Below the pieces are notes generated by a model. It ran no database searches. It had not been told where the DNA came from and saw only the letters and a list, made by a program, of their open reading frames with translations. DNA of 64,000 nt, from assembly GCA_025998955.1 (NCBI GenBank), contig AP024676.1, positions 3,162,001 through 3,226,000 on the forward strand, read 5' to 3'. Source of the stretch: Candidatus Roseilinea sp. (GTDB lineage Bacteria > Chloroflexota > Anaerolineae > J036 > Brachytrichaceae). The first letter of the stretch is position 1; every line of letters starts with the position of its first letter. A program made the position numbers and the translations under genes. Shown piece by piece: positions 49,017 to 58,330 of the stretch.

Positions 49017-50405
49017 ATGAAGACCACGTATCGTCTGATCGGCCTGATGGCCATTGCCGGCCTGACCCTGGCGGCCTGCGCCGTGCCCCCCGCTCAGCCG
49101 GCGCAACCTGCCCAACCCGCTCAGCCGGCACAGCCCGCCCAACCGGCGGCTACCGAGGCGCCGGCAGCCACCGAAGCACCGGCCGCGCCCGCCGAAATCA
49201 GCCTGCGCTGGCGCACCCGCCCTGACAATAAAGAGGAAGCTGATGTGTATGCCAGCATCAGCGATGAAGTCGCTAAAAAACTGGGCATCAAACTGACCTA
49301 TGAACCGGGCGGCAGCGAGACTGCCAGCTACCAGGACGTGCTGCGTACCGAGCTGGCCGCCGGCACGGCGCCCGACGTATTCTGGATCCCCGGCACCGAC
49401 ATTGCCGACTTCGTCCAGCGCGGGCTGCTGCTCGATCTGCGCCCCTACGCCGATGCCACCGAGGGCTACAGCGACTCGAACTACTACCCCGAGCCGATGT
49501 TCCACCTGACCTACAACCCTGCGACGGGCAAGCCAGGCGAGGTGTTGTGGGGCCTGCCGCGCGACGTGTCCACGTTCGTGCTGTATCTCAACCTCGACCT
49601 CATCAACGAGGCCGGCGCGCCCGACCCGCGCGAGTTGGCCAAAGCGGGCAAGTGGGACTGGGCTGCCTTCAAGGAGGTGGCCGAGAAGATCAATGCACTC
49701 GGCGGCGACATCAAGGGCTACGGCATGAACGCCTGGTGGGGCCCGTTTGGTGCGTTCATGAACTCTGCCGGCGGTGGCTTCTTCAACGCGGAGCGCAACG
49801 CCTGTAACCTGAACAGCAAGGAGTCGCTGGAGGGCCTGGCGTTCTTGCGAAGCCTATATGATGCCGGCATCGCCGTGCCCTACGGCGAGGACAGCGAGCC
49901 GCCCTTCCGCGCCGGCAAGGTCGGCATGTTCCAGAACGGCCGCTGGGCCACGCCCGGCATCAGCACGGTCACGTTCAACTGGGACGTGGTGGAGCTGCCG
50001 AAGGGCCCGAGCGGGCACATGGGCAACTGGCTGTTCTGGGGCGCTTACGTCGTGAACAAGAACACCAAGCACCCCGAGGCGGCCTGGAAGCTGGTGGACG
50101 CGTTGACCCAGCCGGACATCCAGGCGAAGGTGGCTGCGCGCGGCACCAACATCCCCAGCCGCGTGGGCGAGGCGGTGTTCACCGAGTTCCTGAAGATCCT
50201 GCCGGAGAAGAACAATCAGGCCTTCCTGAACGGCTTGGCCGACAAGCCGGCCGCCGAAGGCCCGCTGTGGACGGGGAGCTGGCCGGACTTCGACAAGGCC
50301 ATGGGTGCGAAGGTCAGCGACGTGTTGACCGGCAAGCTCTCGGTCGAAGACTTCGGTAAGACCATCTGCGACGAAGCCGGCAAGGCATTCAACAAGCAGG
50401 GATAA
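49017..50405 (+). CDS. Sugar ABC transporter substrate-binding lipoprotein
   Basis: The 462-residue solute-binding protein has a lipobox (LTLAACAVPP, Cys ~21). A tether follows, made of near-perfect (A)QP repeats (PAQPAQPAQ) and TEAPAA units. The bacterial extracellular solute-binding family 1 fold is shown by DVFWIPGTDIADFVQRGLLLDL, GLPRDVSTFVLYLNLDLINEAG and KVGMFQNGRW. It captures an oligosaccharide outside the cell and delivers it to the two permeases encoded downstream. A strong ribosome site (AAAGGAGAGG) precedes the ATG, and a hairpin follows the gene. Confidence 0.93.
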   Translation: MKTTYRLIGLMAIAGLTLAACAVPPAQPAQPAQPAQPAQPAQPAATEAPAATEAPAAPAEISLRWRTRPDNKEEADVYASISDEVAKKLGIKLTYEPGGSETASYQDVLRTELAAGTAPDVFWIPGTDIADFVQRGLLLDLRPYADATEGYSDSNYYPEPMFHLTYNPATGKPGEVLWGLPRDVSTFVLYLNLDLINEAGAPDPRELAKAGKWDWAAFKEVAEKINALGGDIKGYGMNAWWGPFGAFMNSAGGGFFNAERNACNLNSKESLEGLAFLRSLYDAGIAVPYGEDSEPPFRAGKVGMFQNGRWATPGISTVTFNWDVVELPKGPSGHMGNWLFWGAYVVNKNTKHPEAAWKLVDALTQPDIQAKVAARGTNIPSRVGEAVFTEFLKILPEKNNQAFLNGLADKPAAEGPLWTGSWPDFDKAMGAKVSDVLTGKLSVEDFGKTICDEAGKAFNKQG

Positions 50406-50427
50406 GCCTGCGCGCTTGCCCGACGTT

Positions 50428-50472
50428 AATCAGCCAGCATCGCTTCGCCGCGCGCGACGTTGCTGGCTGATT
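50428..50472 (+). promoter_or_regulatory. Stem-loop between binding protein and permease genes
   Basis: AATCAGCCAGCA and TGCTGGCTGATT form a perfect 12-bp stem with a 21-base GC-rich loop. It lies between the substrate-binding gene and the first permease. Hairpins in this place are known to protect the upstream mRNA or attenuate read-through, giving more binding protein than permease. Confidence 0.65.
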
Positions 50473-50498
50473 TCGTCTGTGCCAGAATCGAAAGCGTC

Positions 50499-52181
50499 AT
50501 GACTTCCGCGACCACTGCGCTTCCCTCCGCCGGCCGCCGCGGCGACGCTGCGCTGACCGTGCTTACGGCCTGGCACGCTGCACTGTGCGTCCTGCTGATC
50601 GCCGGCGCGTTCGCCCTGCTAAGCGGCGCACCCGTGCCCGACCTAACGACGATTGCCCTGACGATCGCGCCGGCGCTCCTTGCGCTCGGCAGTGCAGCAG
50701 CTGCGGTCTTGATTTTGCGGCGCAATCACCTCGGGCGCACGCTGTCGCTGGTCGTCAACTACATCCTGTTCGTTGCGTGCTCGATCGGTCTGGCCCATGT
50801 GCTCGGCGTGTTCATGGGGCTGGACGACCTGGCCGACTCTATGGCGCGCGGCTTCCCCTTCCTGATGGGGGCGCTGTTCATCGTCGGCTACTTCGTTGCT
50901 GCGACCGAACTGCGTGACCGGCCGGTGCCCCTCGCGCGCCGCAACTTGGGGCGCGTGCTTATGGCGATCGGCGCGATCGGCTTCCTGTTGACGGCCGGCG
51001 TCGTGCCGGCGCTAGTTTCGATCCCCGGCAAATACGCGAGCGGCGGCCTGCTCCCCCTGGCGCTCACGGCCGGCGTCGCGGTGTTGGGCTACATGCTGTG
51101 GAGCATGTGGCGCGGCGAGAGCGCGCGGGCTATGGGCGCGAAGAACATCCACAGCGAACGGCTGAACGGCTGGTTGTTCCTCTCGCCCAACTTGTTGGGC
51201 TTCGCCTTGTTCTTCGCCGGTCCGCTGCTGTTCTCGCTCTACGTCAGCTTCACCAATTGGGATTCGTTCAACAAGCGTGACTGGGTGGGGCTGGACAACT
51301 ACCGGCGCGTGTTCAACTTGACCGTGCAGCCGCTGGCGACGCCGGATCAGCCGGCCAACGAGGCGATAGACGTGCGGGTGTACGACGAACTGTTTCGCGT
51401 CAACCTGTTCGGCCAAGGTTATCTGGTCGGCGCAGAGGACAAGCGCTTCTGGATCTCGTTGCGCAACACGCTGGTGTTCGGCTTGCTGGCTGTGCCCCTA
51501 TCGGTGATCCCGGCGCTGTTGCTCGCTACGCTGCTGAACAGTCGGCTGCCGGGCATGCGCATCTACCGCACGCTGTATTTCATCCCCAGCGTGGCGGCAG
51601 TGGTCGGCGTCGCGCTCATCTGGCAGTGGATGTACAACTCGCAGGTCGGTTGGATCAACTACTTCATCACCAGCGCGATCAACTTCATCAATGGCGTCTT
51701 CGGCACGAACATCAAAGACCCGCAGATCCGCTGGCTGGCCGATAGCGACTACGCGCTGCTCTCGGTGGTGATCATGAGTGCGTGGCAATGGCTGGGCTTC
51801 AACACGGTGTTGTTCCTGGCCGGCCTGCAGACCATCCCGCGCGAGCTATACGAAGCCGCCACGGTGGACGGCGCCAACCCGCGCCAGCAGTTCTTCAACG
51901 TCACGCTGCCCATGCTCGCGCCGACCACGCTTTACGTACTGATCACCACGACGATCCAGGCGCTACAGGTGTTCGACCAGGTGTTCATCGTCAGCAACGG
52001 CATGGGCGGGCCGGGAACGTCCACGCTGACGATGACGCTCAACCTGTATCAAAACGGCTTCCAGAGCTTCCGCCAGGGCTATGCCAGCGCGCTGGCGTGG
52101 GTATTGTTCATCGTGATCTTCGTTTTCACGCTGTTCCAGTTCCGCCGGCAACGGCGCGCCAGCGGCGCATACGACATGTGA
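50499..52181 (+). CDS. Sugar ABC transporter permease (MalF-type) with extra N-terminal membrane domain
   Basis: The ~560-residue permease is much longer than usual (~300). Residues ~1-205 form an extra domain with five to six hydrophobic segments (VLTAWHAALCVLLIAGAFALL; FPFLMGALFIVGYFVAA; VLMAIGAIGFLLTAGVV). From ~225 (LNGWLFLSPNLLGFALFFAGPLLF) comes the MalF/UgpA-type permease core. The EAA loop YEAATVDGANPRQQF docks on the ATPase, whose gene is not in this operon. ATG 50499 (MTSATTALPSAG) is chosen, with CAGAAT about 11 bp upstream. It pairs with the next permease. Confidence 0.88.
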   Translation: MTSATTALPSAGRRGDAALTVLTAWHAALCVLLIAGAFALLSGAPVPDLTTIALTIAPALLALGSAAAAVLILRRNHLGRTLSLVVNYILFVACSIGLAHVLGVFMGLDDLADSMARGFPFLMGALFIVGYFVAATELRDRPVPLARRNLGRVLMAIGAIGFLLTAGVVPALVSIPGKYASGGLLPLALTAGVAVLGYMLWSMWRGESARAMGAKNIHSERLNGWLFLSPNLLGFALFFAGPLLFSLYVSFTNWDSFNKRDWVGLDNYRRVFNLTVQPLATPDQPANEAIDVRVYDELFRVNLFGQGYLVGAEDKRFWISLRNTLVFGLLAVPLSVIPALLLATLLNSRLPGMRIYRTLYFIPSVAAVVGVALIWQWMYNSQVGWINYFITSAINFINGVFGTNIKDPQIRWLADSDYALLSVVIMSAWQWLGFNTVLFLAGLQTIPRELYEAATVDGANPRQQFFNVTLPMLAPTTLYVLITTTIQALQVFDQVFIVSNGMGGPGTSTLTMTLNLYQNGFQSFRQGYASALAWVLFIVIFVFTLFQFRRQRRASGAYDM

Positions 52182-52183
52182 TC

Positions 52184-52227
52184 CCGACCTGACCCCCGAC
52201 CCCTGGCCCCTGATCCCTGATCCCTGC
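52184..52227. repeat. Heptamer repeat between permease genes
   Basis: Units CTGACCC, CCGACCC, CTGGCCC, CTGATCC, CTGATCC and CTGCC fill the 47-bp gap inside the importer operon and run up to the start codon of the second permease. They displace any normal Shine-Dalgarno site. Confidence 0.75.
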
Positions 52228-52228
52228 C

Positions 52229-53455
52229 ATGAGCTACCGAGCCACACGCACCATTCGCGCTGTCATGATCTACGCGATCCTGACGGTCTTCGCGGCGATC
52301 ATGCTCTTCCCGTTCTTGGTGATGTTGTTCACCTCGCTCAAGACGGCCTCCGACACGTTCAGCTATCCGCCGCGCCTGCTGCCGACCGAGCAGATCACCG
52401 TCGAGGTGCCGGGCTTCGACCGGCCGCTGCCGCTCTATAACGTTTCGGTGGCGTCGGGCGAGACGAAGCCGATGGCGCTGGCCGAGGAGAACATCCGCGT
52501 GGGCATCTTTGCGCCGCTCGACGCCGCCGGCCAGCCGGATGTGAACAACACCGTCATCCGCCGCTTCGGCGAGGTGAAGGTGGCCGGCGGCGCGACGCCC
52601 AAAGAGGTCGTCGTCGGCGGTCAAACGATGCCCGTATACGAAGTCGAAGTCAACGGGGCGATTGCCGAGATGGTGGTGCTCACTCGCACGGCGGTCGGCA
52701 AGTTCGTCAACCCGGCTAACCCCGACGAGACGGCGCTGGCCAACGTACGGCTCAGCCAGCCGGTCACGCGCATTACCGCGCATCCCGAAAACTACGCTGA
52801 AGTGGTCAACCTGCTCGGTTTCGACCGCGCGCTGACCAACACGGCGATGATCACCATCCTGACGGTGATCGGCCAGCTCGTCACCAGCGTGCTGGGCGGC
52901 TACGCCTTTGCCCGGCTGAAGTTCCCCGGCCGCGACCAAATCTTCCTGCTGTATCTGGGCACCATCATGGTGCCGTTCGTGGTGCTCATCATCCCACTGT
53001 ATCAGCTCATGGTGGCCATCGGCTGGGTGAACGCCATGCCGGCGCTGATCCTCCCTTGGCTCTACACGGCCTATGGCACCTTCCTCATGCGCCAATTCTT
53101 CATCACCATCCCGAAGGAGATCGAGGAGGCGGCGCTGATAGACGGCGCGTCGCGTTGGTCCATCCTGTTGCGCATCTTCATCCCGGCCAGCGTGCCGGCG
53201 CTGGCGACGCTGGCGACGTTTACCTTCCTGTATGCCTGGAACAGCTTCTTCTGGCCGCTGGTGGTGGTGAACACCGGCAACACGCGCGCGCAGGTGTTGA
53301 CGCTGGCGCTGAACGTGTTGCGCGGGCGTGCCAGCGACAGCCCGAACCTGATCTTGGCCGGCGCGGCCATCGCCATCATCCCACCCACGATCGTGTTCAT
53401 CCTCGCCCAGCGCTACTACGTGGAAAGCGTGACCAGCAGTGGTGTGAAAGGATAA
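52229..53455 (+). CDS. Sugar ABC transporter permease (MalG-type) with large external insert
   Basis: The 408-residue permease is longer than the usual ~275-300. After the first membrane helix (~12-37) there is a ~150-residue hydrophilic insert (TEQITVEVPGFDRPLP to NYAEVVNLLGF). The MalG/LacG core follows: ALTNTAMITILTVIGQL, GYAFARLKFPGRD, the EAA loop EEAALIDGASRWSIL and the final helix. Similar inserts are seen in permeases of Thermus and Chloroflexota sugar importers. It forms the heteromeric channel with the previous gene product. Confidence 0.9.
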   Translation: MSYRATRTIRAVMIYAILTVFAAIMLFPFLVMLFTSLKTASDTFSYPPRLLPTEQITVEVPGFDRPLPLYNVSVASGETKPMALAEENIRVGIFAPLDAAGQPDVNNTVIRRFGEVKVAGGATPKEVVVGGQTMPVYEVEVNGAIAEMVVLTRTAVGKFVNPANPDETALANVRLSQPVTRITAHPENYAEVVNLLGFDRALTNTAMITILTVIGQLVTSVLGGYAFARLKFPGRDQIFLLYLGTIMVPFVVLIIPLYQLMVAIGWVNAMPALILPWLYTAYGTFLMRQFFITIPKEIEEAALIDGASRWSILLRIFIPASVPALATLATFTFLYAWNSFFWPLVVVNTGNTRAQVLTLALNVLRGRASDSPNLILAGAAIAIIPPTIVFILAQRYYVESVTSSGVKG

Positions 53456-53462
53456 CTCTTGT

Positions 53463-53542
53463 CGGGACAGGATTTACAGGATGAACAGGATTGTCAGGCT
53501 TGCAGCACACAATACGTAATACGCAATACGCAATACGCAGGA
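53463..53542. repeat. Two short-period repeats before the GH42 gene
   Basis: An AGGATTTACAGGATGAACAGGAT-like stretch (a repeat type found in many bacteria) is followed by tandem 7-bp units GTAATAC, GCAATAC and GCAATAC. The last unit runs into GCAGGAG, which serves as the ribosome site of the beta-galactosidase gene. Confidence 0.7.
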
Positions 53543-53550
53543 GCCACTCT

Positions 53551-55554
53551 ATGCCCCTACACCTCGGCGCTGCATGGTACCCCGAACATTGGCCCGAAGC
53601 GCGCTGGGCCGAAGACGTGAAGTTGATGCGCGACGCCGGCCTGACGGTCGTGCGCGTGGCGGAGTTCGCCTGGTCGAGCCTGGAGCCGCGCGAAGGCGCG
53701 TTCAACTTCGGCTGGCTGGAGCGTGCCATCGCCCTGGCCGCCGATCACGGCTTAGCAGTAGTAATCGGCACGCCGACCGCGGCCCCGCCGGCGTGGATGA
53801 CCCAGGCCTACCCCGACGTGCTGGCCGTGAACGCCGACGGCCGCCTGGCCACGCATGGCGCGCGGTGTCACTACGACGTAACCAGCGAGCGCTACCTGGC
53901 GTTTTGCCGGCGCATCGCCGAAAAGTTGGCGGTTTGCTTCGGCCACGATGCGCGCGTGATCGGCTGGCAGATTGACAACGAATACAACACCGTCAGCTAC
54001 AGCGAAGGCGCCCGGCGTGCGTTTCAAGATTGGCTGCGCCGGTGCTATGGCTCGCTGGATGCGCTCAACGCGGCCTGGGCAACGGTCTACTGGTCGCAGA
54101 CCTACAGCGACTGGTCGCAAATTCCCTTGCCGATCTCCGGCGCGCACGGGTTCGGCCAGCCGCACAACCCCGGCTTGCGCCTGAAGTGGCGCCAGTTCAT
54201 CACCGAAGCCTATCGCCGCTTCCAGCTCAACCAGATCGAGGTCGTCCGCGCCAACGCCATGCCATCGCAGTGGATCACCCACAACTTCATGGGCTTCTTC
54301 GACGGCTTCGACCACTACGTGCTGAGCGCGGACTTGGACTTCGCCTCGTGGGATCAGTATTACCCCGCCGGCCACCTGGATTTCGCCCGCGATAGCGCCG
54401 GCCATGATCTCACGCGCGGCTTCAAGCGTAAGAATTTTTGGCTGATCGAGACGCAGCCGGGCAGCGTGAACTGGGCACCGATCAACAGCGCTCAGGATCG
54501 CGGCGAGACGCGCGCGGCGGCCTGGAACGCCGTGGCGCACGGCGCCGAGGCGGTGTGCTATTGGCAATGGCGCAATGCACTGAACGGCCAAGAGCAGTAT
54601 CACGGCTCGCTCATTGCGCCGGACGGCAAGCCGCGCCCGATCTATGAGGAGATCAGCCGCATCGGCCGGGAATTTCAGCAGGCCGGCCACCTGTTCGATG
54701 GCGCGACGGTCGAGGCGAGTGTCGCGCTCCTACATTCGTACGATGACCGTTGGGCGCTCGACTTTCAGCGCCATCATGCCGACTTTGATCCGCTGCAGTA
54801 CCTCGGCAGCTTCTACCGCCCGCTCTCCAGGCGCAACATCGCGATGGACATCCTCTCCACGCGCACCACGCTCGATGGCTATAAGCTGGTCATCGCCGCG
54901 CCGCATATCCTGGACGAGGCGATCGCTGGCGAGTTGATCCGCTTCGTCGAGCGCGGCGGGCATCTGGTGCTGGGCGTGCGCAGCGGCATGAAAGATGGGG
55001 ACAACGCGCTGTTGCCCCAGCGCCAGCCGGCACTGTTGCAGGACATCGCCGGCGCACACGTGCAGGAGTATTACGCGCTGCGCGAGCCGATCCCGGTCAA
55101 CGCTGCGCGGCTCGAGCAGAAGAAGCGCGGTGCAGCACCGGCCTGGCCGGACGGCAGCGCGCGCATCTGGGCGGAGTGGCTCGTCCCACATCACGGTGCT
55201 CAAGTGCTGATGACCTACGGCCTCGCGAACGGTTACCTCGACGGCCAAGCGGCAGTGACGATGAAGCCGCATGCGAGCGGCGGGTGCGTGTATTACCTCG
55301 GCGCATGGCTGGACGACCCGCTGCAGGATGCGGTGATGGGCTGGATCGCTGCGCGGGCCGGCGTCGCGCCGGTGCTACCCGGCTTGCCGGCCGGCGTGCA
55401 CGCCATGCGCCGCGGCGAAGCCTATGTGCTGATCAACGACGCCGAAGCCAAATCGGTGACGCTGCCGTGGCGCGCCAAAGATCACCTGAGCGGCAAGACG
55501 GCCAAACGGTTCGCGCTCCGGCCATGGGACGTAGTCGTGGCGACCCAGGTGTGA
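53551..55554 (+). CDS. GH42 beta-galactosidase
   Basis: The 667-residue glycoside hydrolase of family 42 starts MPLHLGAAWYPEHWPEARW, the conserved N-terminus. It carries the acid/base Glu in GWQIDNEYNT, and the nucleophile Glu in FWLIETQPGSVNW. The C-terminal part holds the trimerisation (A4 beta-galactosidase) domain and a small beta domain. It hydrolyses terminal beta-galactosides, probably those imported by the ABC system in the same operon; no signal peptide is present, so it acts in the cytosol. GCAGGAG lies upstream of ATG 53551. Confidence 0.93.
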   Translation: MPLHLGAAWYPEHWPEARWAEDVKLMRDAGLTVVRVAEFAWSSLEPREGAFNFGWLERAIALAADHGLAVVIGTPTAAPPAWMTQAYPDVLAVNADGRLATHGARCHYDVTSERYLAFCRRIAEKLAVCFGHDARVIGWQIDNEYNTVSYSEGARRAFQDWLRRCYGSLDALNAAWATVYWSQTYSDWSQIPLPISGAHGFGQPHNPGLRLKWRQFITEAYRRFQLNQIEVVRANAMPSQWITHNFMGFFDGFDHYVLSADLDFASWDQYYPAGHLDFARDSAGHDLTRGFKRKNFWLIETQPGSVNWAPINSAQDRGETRAAAWNAVAHGAEAVCYWQWRNALNGQEQYHGSLIAPDGKPRPIYEEISRIGREFQQAGHLFDGATVEASVALLHSYDDRWALDFQRHHADFDPLQYLGSFYRPLSRRNIAMDILSTRTTLDGYKLVIAAPHILDEAIAGELIRFVERGGHLVLGVRSGMKDGDNALLPQRQPALLQDIAGAHVQEYYALREPIPVNAARLEQKKRGAAPAWPDGSARIWAEWLVPHHGAQVLMTYGLANGYLDGQAAVTMKPHASGGCVYYLGAWLDDPLQDAVMGWIAARAGVAPVLPGLPAGVHAMRRGEAYVLINDAEAKSVTLPWRAKDHLSGKTAKRFALRPWDVVVATQV

Positions 55555-55611
55555 GGTGGGGGGTCTACACATGCTCCAGTTTAGCCACGTACACCTGCAG
55601 TCGCTCATCCA

Positions 55612-55786
55612 CTATACGGCTGATATATGGCTGAGCATTCCGAATAGACCGATGAAGTTTGATTTGCCCGACCCGTTCGCCTCGATGAGCACGTTGACCG
55701 GTTCGAGAGTCAGGTCCAATTCTCGGAAGGACTTGTAACCTTTGAGCGAAATGCGTTCCAGCATTCGGGAGGGCATGATTGACGCA
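55612..55786 (-). pseudogene. AAA/SMC-like ATPase remnant (N-terminal fragment)
   Basis: About 57 codons encode MLERISLKGYKSFRELDLTL and then VNVLIEANGSGKSNFIGLF, followed by a stop. This is the start of an OLD/RecF-like AAA ATPase with a Walker A in which the first Gly is Glu (EANGSGKSN). The rest of the enzyme (Walker B, signature) is missing and the fragment ends against the GH42 gene. It is a truncated remnant. Confidence 0.65.
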
Positions 55787-55936
55787 ATTCTAGTGCAGGC
55801 GGGCGTTAGATGCACTCCCACGTGAAGAGAACAATGCAAGTCTGGTAACATTGACGGCAAGGCGCCGGGGGCCCTATTGGCCGTGAAGCCTCTCCAGCGT
55901 AACCGTAAACTTTGAAGCTCCAGAGGTGGTATTAGC

Positions 55937-58123
55937 ATGAAACGACTCTTCTTCCCCGGCGCATCGCTTGCATTGGCGCTTGCGGTCGCTACGGTTGGTA
56001 TGCCTGCGGTTGCACAGTCGCCGGCACCCCGATTGACCCAACAGGCATTGGCCAACGCTGCCTATCCGCTCGACGTCGTCACCGGCGGCCCTGTCCAGCT
56101 CAAGGATGGCAAGTTCGAAGACCCACAAAATCAGGTGAGCGTCACGCTCACCAATCCGCAGGCCAGCGGTGACTTGAACGGCGATGGTGCGCCCGATGCC
56201 GCGGTCACGCTGGCCGTGACCACTGGCGCCAGCGGCGTGCGCTCGTATATCGCGGCCGTGCTGAACGACGGCGGGACGGCCAAGCCGGTCTCCAGCGCGC
56301 TGCTCGGCGATCGCATCCGCATGCGCACGATTAGCATTGCACGGAACGGTGAGATTGCAGCAAGTTACCTCGACCGCCGCTTCGACCAGCCGATGTCGGC
56401 ACGACCGACGATCCCGGTCACGCGGCGCTTCAAATTGAACGAAAGCAACGCTTTGTTCGCCTCCGCGCCGCTGGCGAATGCCGATCTAAACAACACGACC
56501 TATCCGTTGCCGGCCGCGCCGGGCGGCAACGCGCGCTTCTCCCTCGGCCAGTATCGCGATCCCGCCGGCGGCCTGACCGCGCGCATCTTGCCCACCCCGC
56601 GCGCCAACGGCGATCTGGACGGCGATGGTTCGCCCGATTCGGCCGTCGTCATGACCGTCAGTGGCGAAGGGGAAGGGACGCTTTTCTATCTGTGTGCCGT
56701 GCTCAATCGGCTTTACAAGCCGCAAGCGACGGATTGCGTCTTGTTCGGCGATCGGGTCGCAGTCACCGGCCTTGCCATCACCGACGGCGTAGTGACATTG
56801 CGATTCCTCGATCGCAAACCGGAGGAACCGATGACCGCTCGACCTAGTCTGCCGACCACATCCGATTACCTGCTCGCAGATGGCAAGCTCATCTCGGCAG
56901 CCGGCGAAACGAATATCGTGACCTACGCCTGCGCCGAGGGTAAGACGATGAAAGTGACCTATGGCAAGAACGCCGCCGTCGTGGAGTTCGACGGCGCGAT
57001 GCAGGTATTGCTACAGCGCCCGGTTGCCAGCGGCGTGCGCTACGCCAACGACACATGGGAATTGCGCGGCAAGGGGGACGAAGCGACGCTCGCCGACGCC
57101 AAGTCGGGCCAGGTGCTTGCCGGCAGTTGCGTCGCGCGGGCGCCGGCCGGCACACCGCCTGCCGAGCCGTCACTCACCGGCGTGCTGACCGGCACGGTGA
57201 CGTATCGGCCGCGCATCGCCCTGCCACCCAACGCCGTCATCGAGGTGCAACTCGCCGACATTGCGATCGCCGATGCGCCGGCGAAGATCATCGCCTCGCA
57301 GACGATCACGGCCGGCGGCGCACAGGTGCCCATCCCCTTCGAGCTGAAATACGACCCGGCCGCCATTCAGCCGCGCGGCCGCTACAGCGTCGCAGCGCGC
57401 ATCACGGAGGACGGCAAGCTGACATGGATCAGCACGAAGATCATTACGGTGCTCGCCCCAGGCGCGCCGTCGAGCGGCGTCGAGATCGTCGTCGAGCAGG
57501 TGCCTAGCGGCCAGGCAAGCGCCGAGGGTCGCACGGTCGAATACGACTGCGCCGGCGGCAAGACGGTGAAGGTGGTCTATGGCGCCGACAGTGCCGAGGT
57601 CACCTTCGACGGCCAGACCTGGACGCTGCCGCAGGTGCCCAGCGCTTCGGGCGTCCGCTACGATGACGGCACCTGGGAATGGCGCAGCAAGGGGCCGAAC
57701 GGCTTCTTGGTGGATGTGCAGAACAACGTCGTCGTCGCGAACGATTGCCGCGAGCGCGCGAGCGACGGCGCGCCGGGTCAACCGGTGAATCGAGCCGTGA
57801 TGACCGGAACGGTGACATACCTCCAGCGCGTGGCGCTGCCGCCCAACGCGATCATCGAAGTGCAACTGGCCGATGTGTCAAAGCAAGATGTGGCCGCGAC
57901 AGTCATTGCCTCGCAGACCATCCAGGCGAACGGCGCGCAGGTGCCGATTCCGTTCGAGCTGGTCTACGACCCGGCGCAAATAGACCAGCGCATGGAGTAT
58001 GCCGTGTCGGCGCGGATCACCGTGGACGGCAAGCTGACTTGGATCAGCACCACGCGCAACCGCGTCCTGACGCGCGGCGCGCCGGCAACCGGCATCGAGA
58101 TCGTTGTGAAGCCGGTACCTTAG
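55937..58123 (+). CDS. Secreted protein with tandem MliC and YscW/YbaY-like domains
   Basis: The 728-residue exported protein has a signal peptide ending ~AVAQS. Two ~140-residue repeats with NGDLDGDGSPDSA (FG-GAP-like, ~50-180 and ~190-325) come next. Then a two-domain unit is present twice: an MliC-like lysozyme-inhibitor domain (YACAEGKTMKVTYG at ~335; YDCAGGKTVKVVYG at ~535) and a YscW/YbaY-type lipoprotein domain (GTVTYRPRIALPPNAVIEVQLAD; GTVTYLQRVALPPNAIIEVQLAD). The proposed role, protection against lysozyme or cell-envelope stress, is inferred from MliC alone. It is monocistronic. Confidence 0.8.
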   Translation: MKRLFFPGASLALALAVATVGMPAVAQSPAPRLTQQALANAAYPLDVVTGGPVQLKDGKFEDPQNQVSVTLTNPQASGDLNGDGAPDAAVTLAVTTGASGVRSYIAAVLNDGGTAKPVSSALLGDRIRMRTISIARNGEIAASYLDRRFDQPMSARPTIPVTRRFKLNESNALFASAPLANADLNNTTYPLPAAPGGNARFSLGQYRDPAGGLTARILPTPRANGDLDGDGSPDSAVVMTVSGEGEGTLFYLCAVLNRLYKPQATDCVLFGDRVAVTGLAITDGVVTLRFLDRKPEEPMTARPSLPTTSDYLLADGKLISAAGETNIVTYACAEGKTMKVTYGKNAAVVEFDGAMQVLLQRPVASGVRYANDTWELRGKGDEATLADAKSGQVLAGSCVARAPAGTPPAEPSLTGVLTGTVTYRPRIALPPNAVIEVQLADIAIADAPAKIIASQTITAGGAQVPIPFELKYDPAAIQPRGRYSVAARITEDGKLTWISTKIITVLAPGAPSSGVEIVVEQVPSGQASAEGRTVEYDCAGGKTVKVVYGADSAEVTFDGQTWTLPQVPSASGVRYDDGTWEWRSKGPNGFLVDVQNNVVVANDCRERASDGAPGQPVNRAVMTGTVTYLQRVALPPNAIIEVQLADVSKQDVAATVIASQTIQANGAQVPIPFELVYDPAQIDQRMEYAVSARITVDGKLTWISTTRNRVLTRGAPATGIEIVVKPVP

Positions 58124-58155
58124 CCGCTCGACGCTTCAAGCATGCAGGGCGAAAT

Positions 58156-58176
58156 CAGGTTTCTTCAAGAAACCTG
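58156..58176. terminator. Hairpin CAGGTTTCT-TCA-AGAAACCTG
   Basis: A perfect 9-bp stem with a 3-base loop, followed by GGTTTCTGCTTTG, lies after the MliC/YscW gene. Similar AGAAACC/GGTTTCT hairpins are common dispersed repeats, so it may be both repeat and terminator. Confidence 0.55.
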
Positions 58177-58330
58177 GTTTCTGCTTTGTTGGCAAATGGT
58201 TGCGCGGCGGCGAATGAGCGTTGTAAACTCCCGTTGGTTGTGTGCGCGGGTGTAGGGCTGCACTGCTTTTGATCCCCGTCAACGCATCCGTCGGTTGTGA
58301 TCGAGTTCTCAGTCAAAGTTTGGAGCGTGA

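Noticed and set aside
53463-53542. A peptide N-terminal to the GH42 enzyme (start at 53491)
   Set aside because: That extension is translated from the heptamer repeat. The family start and ribosome site are at 53551.
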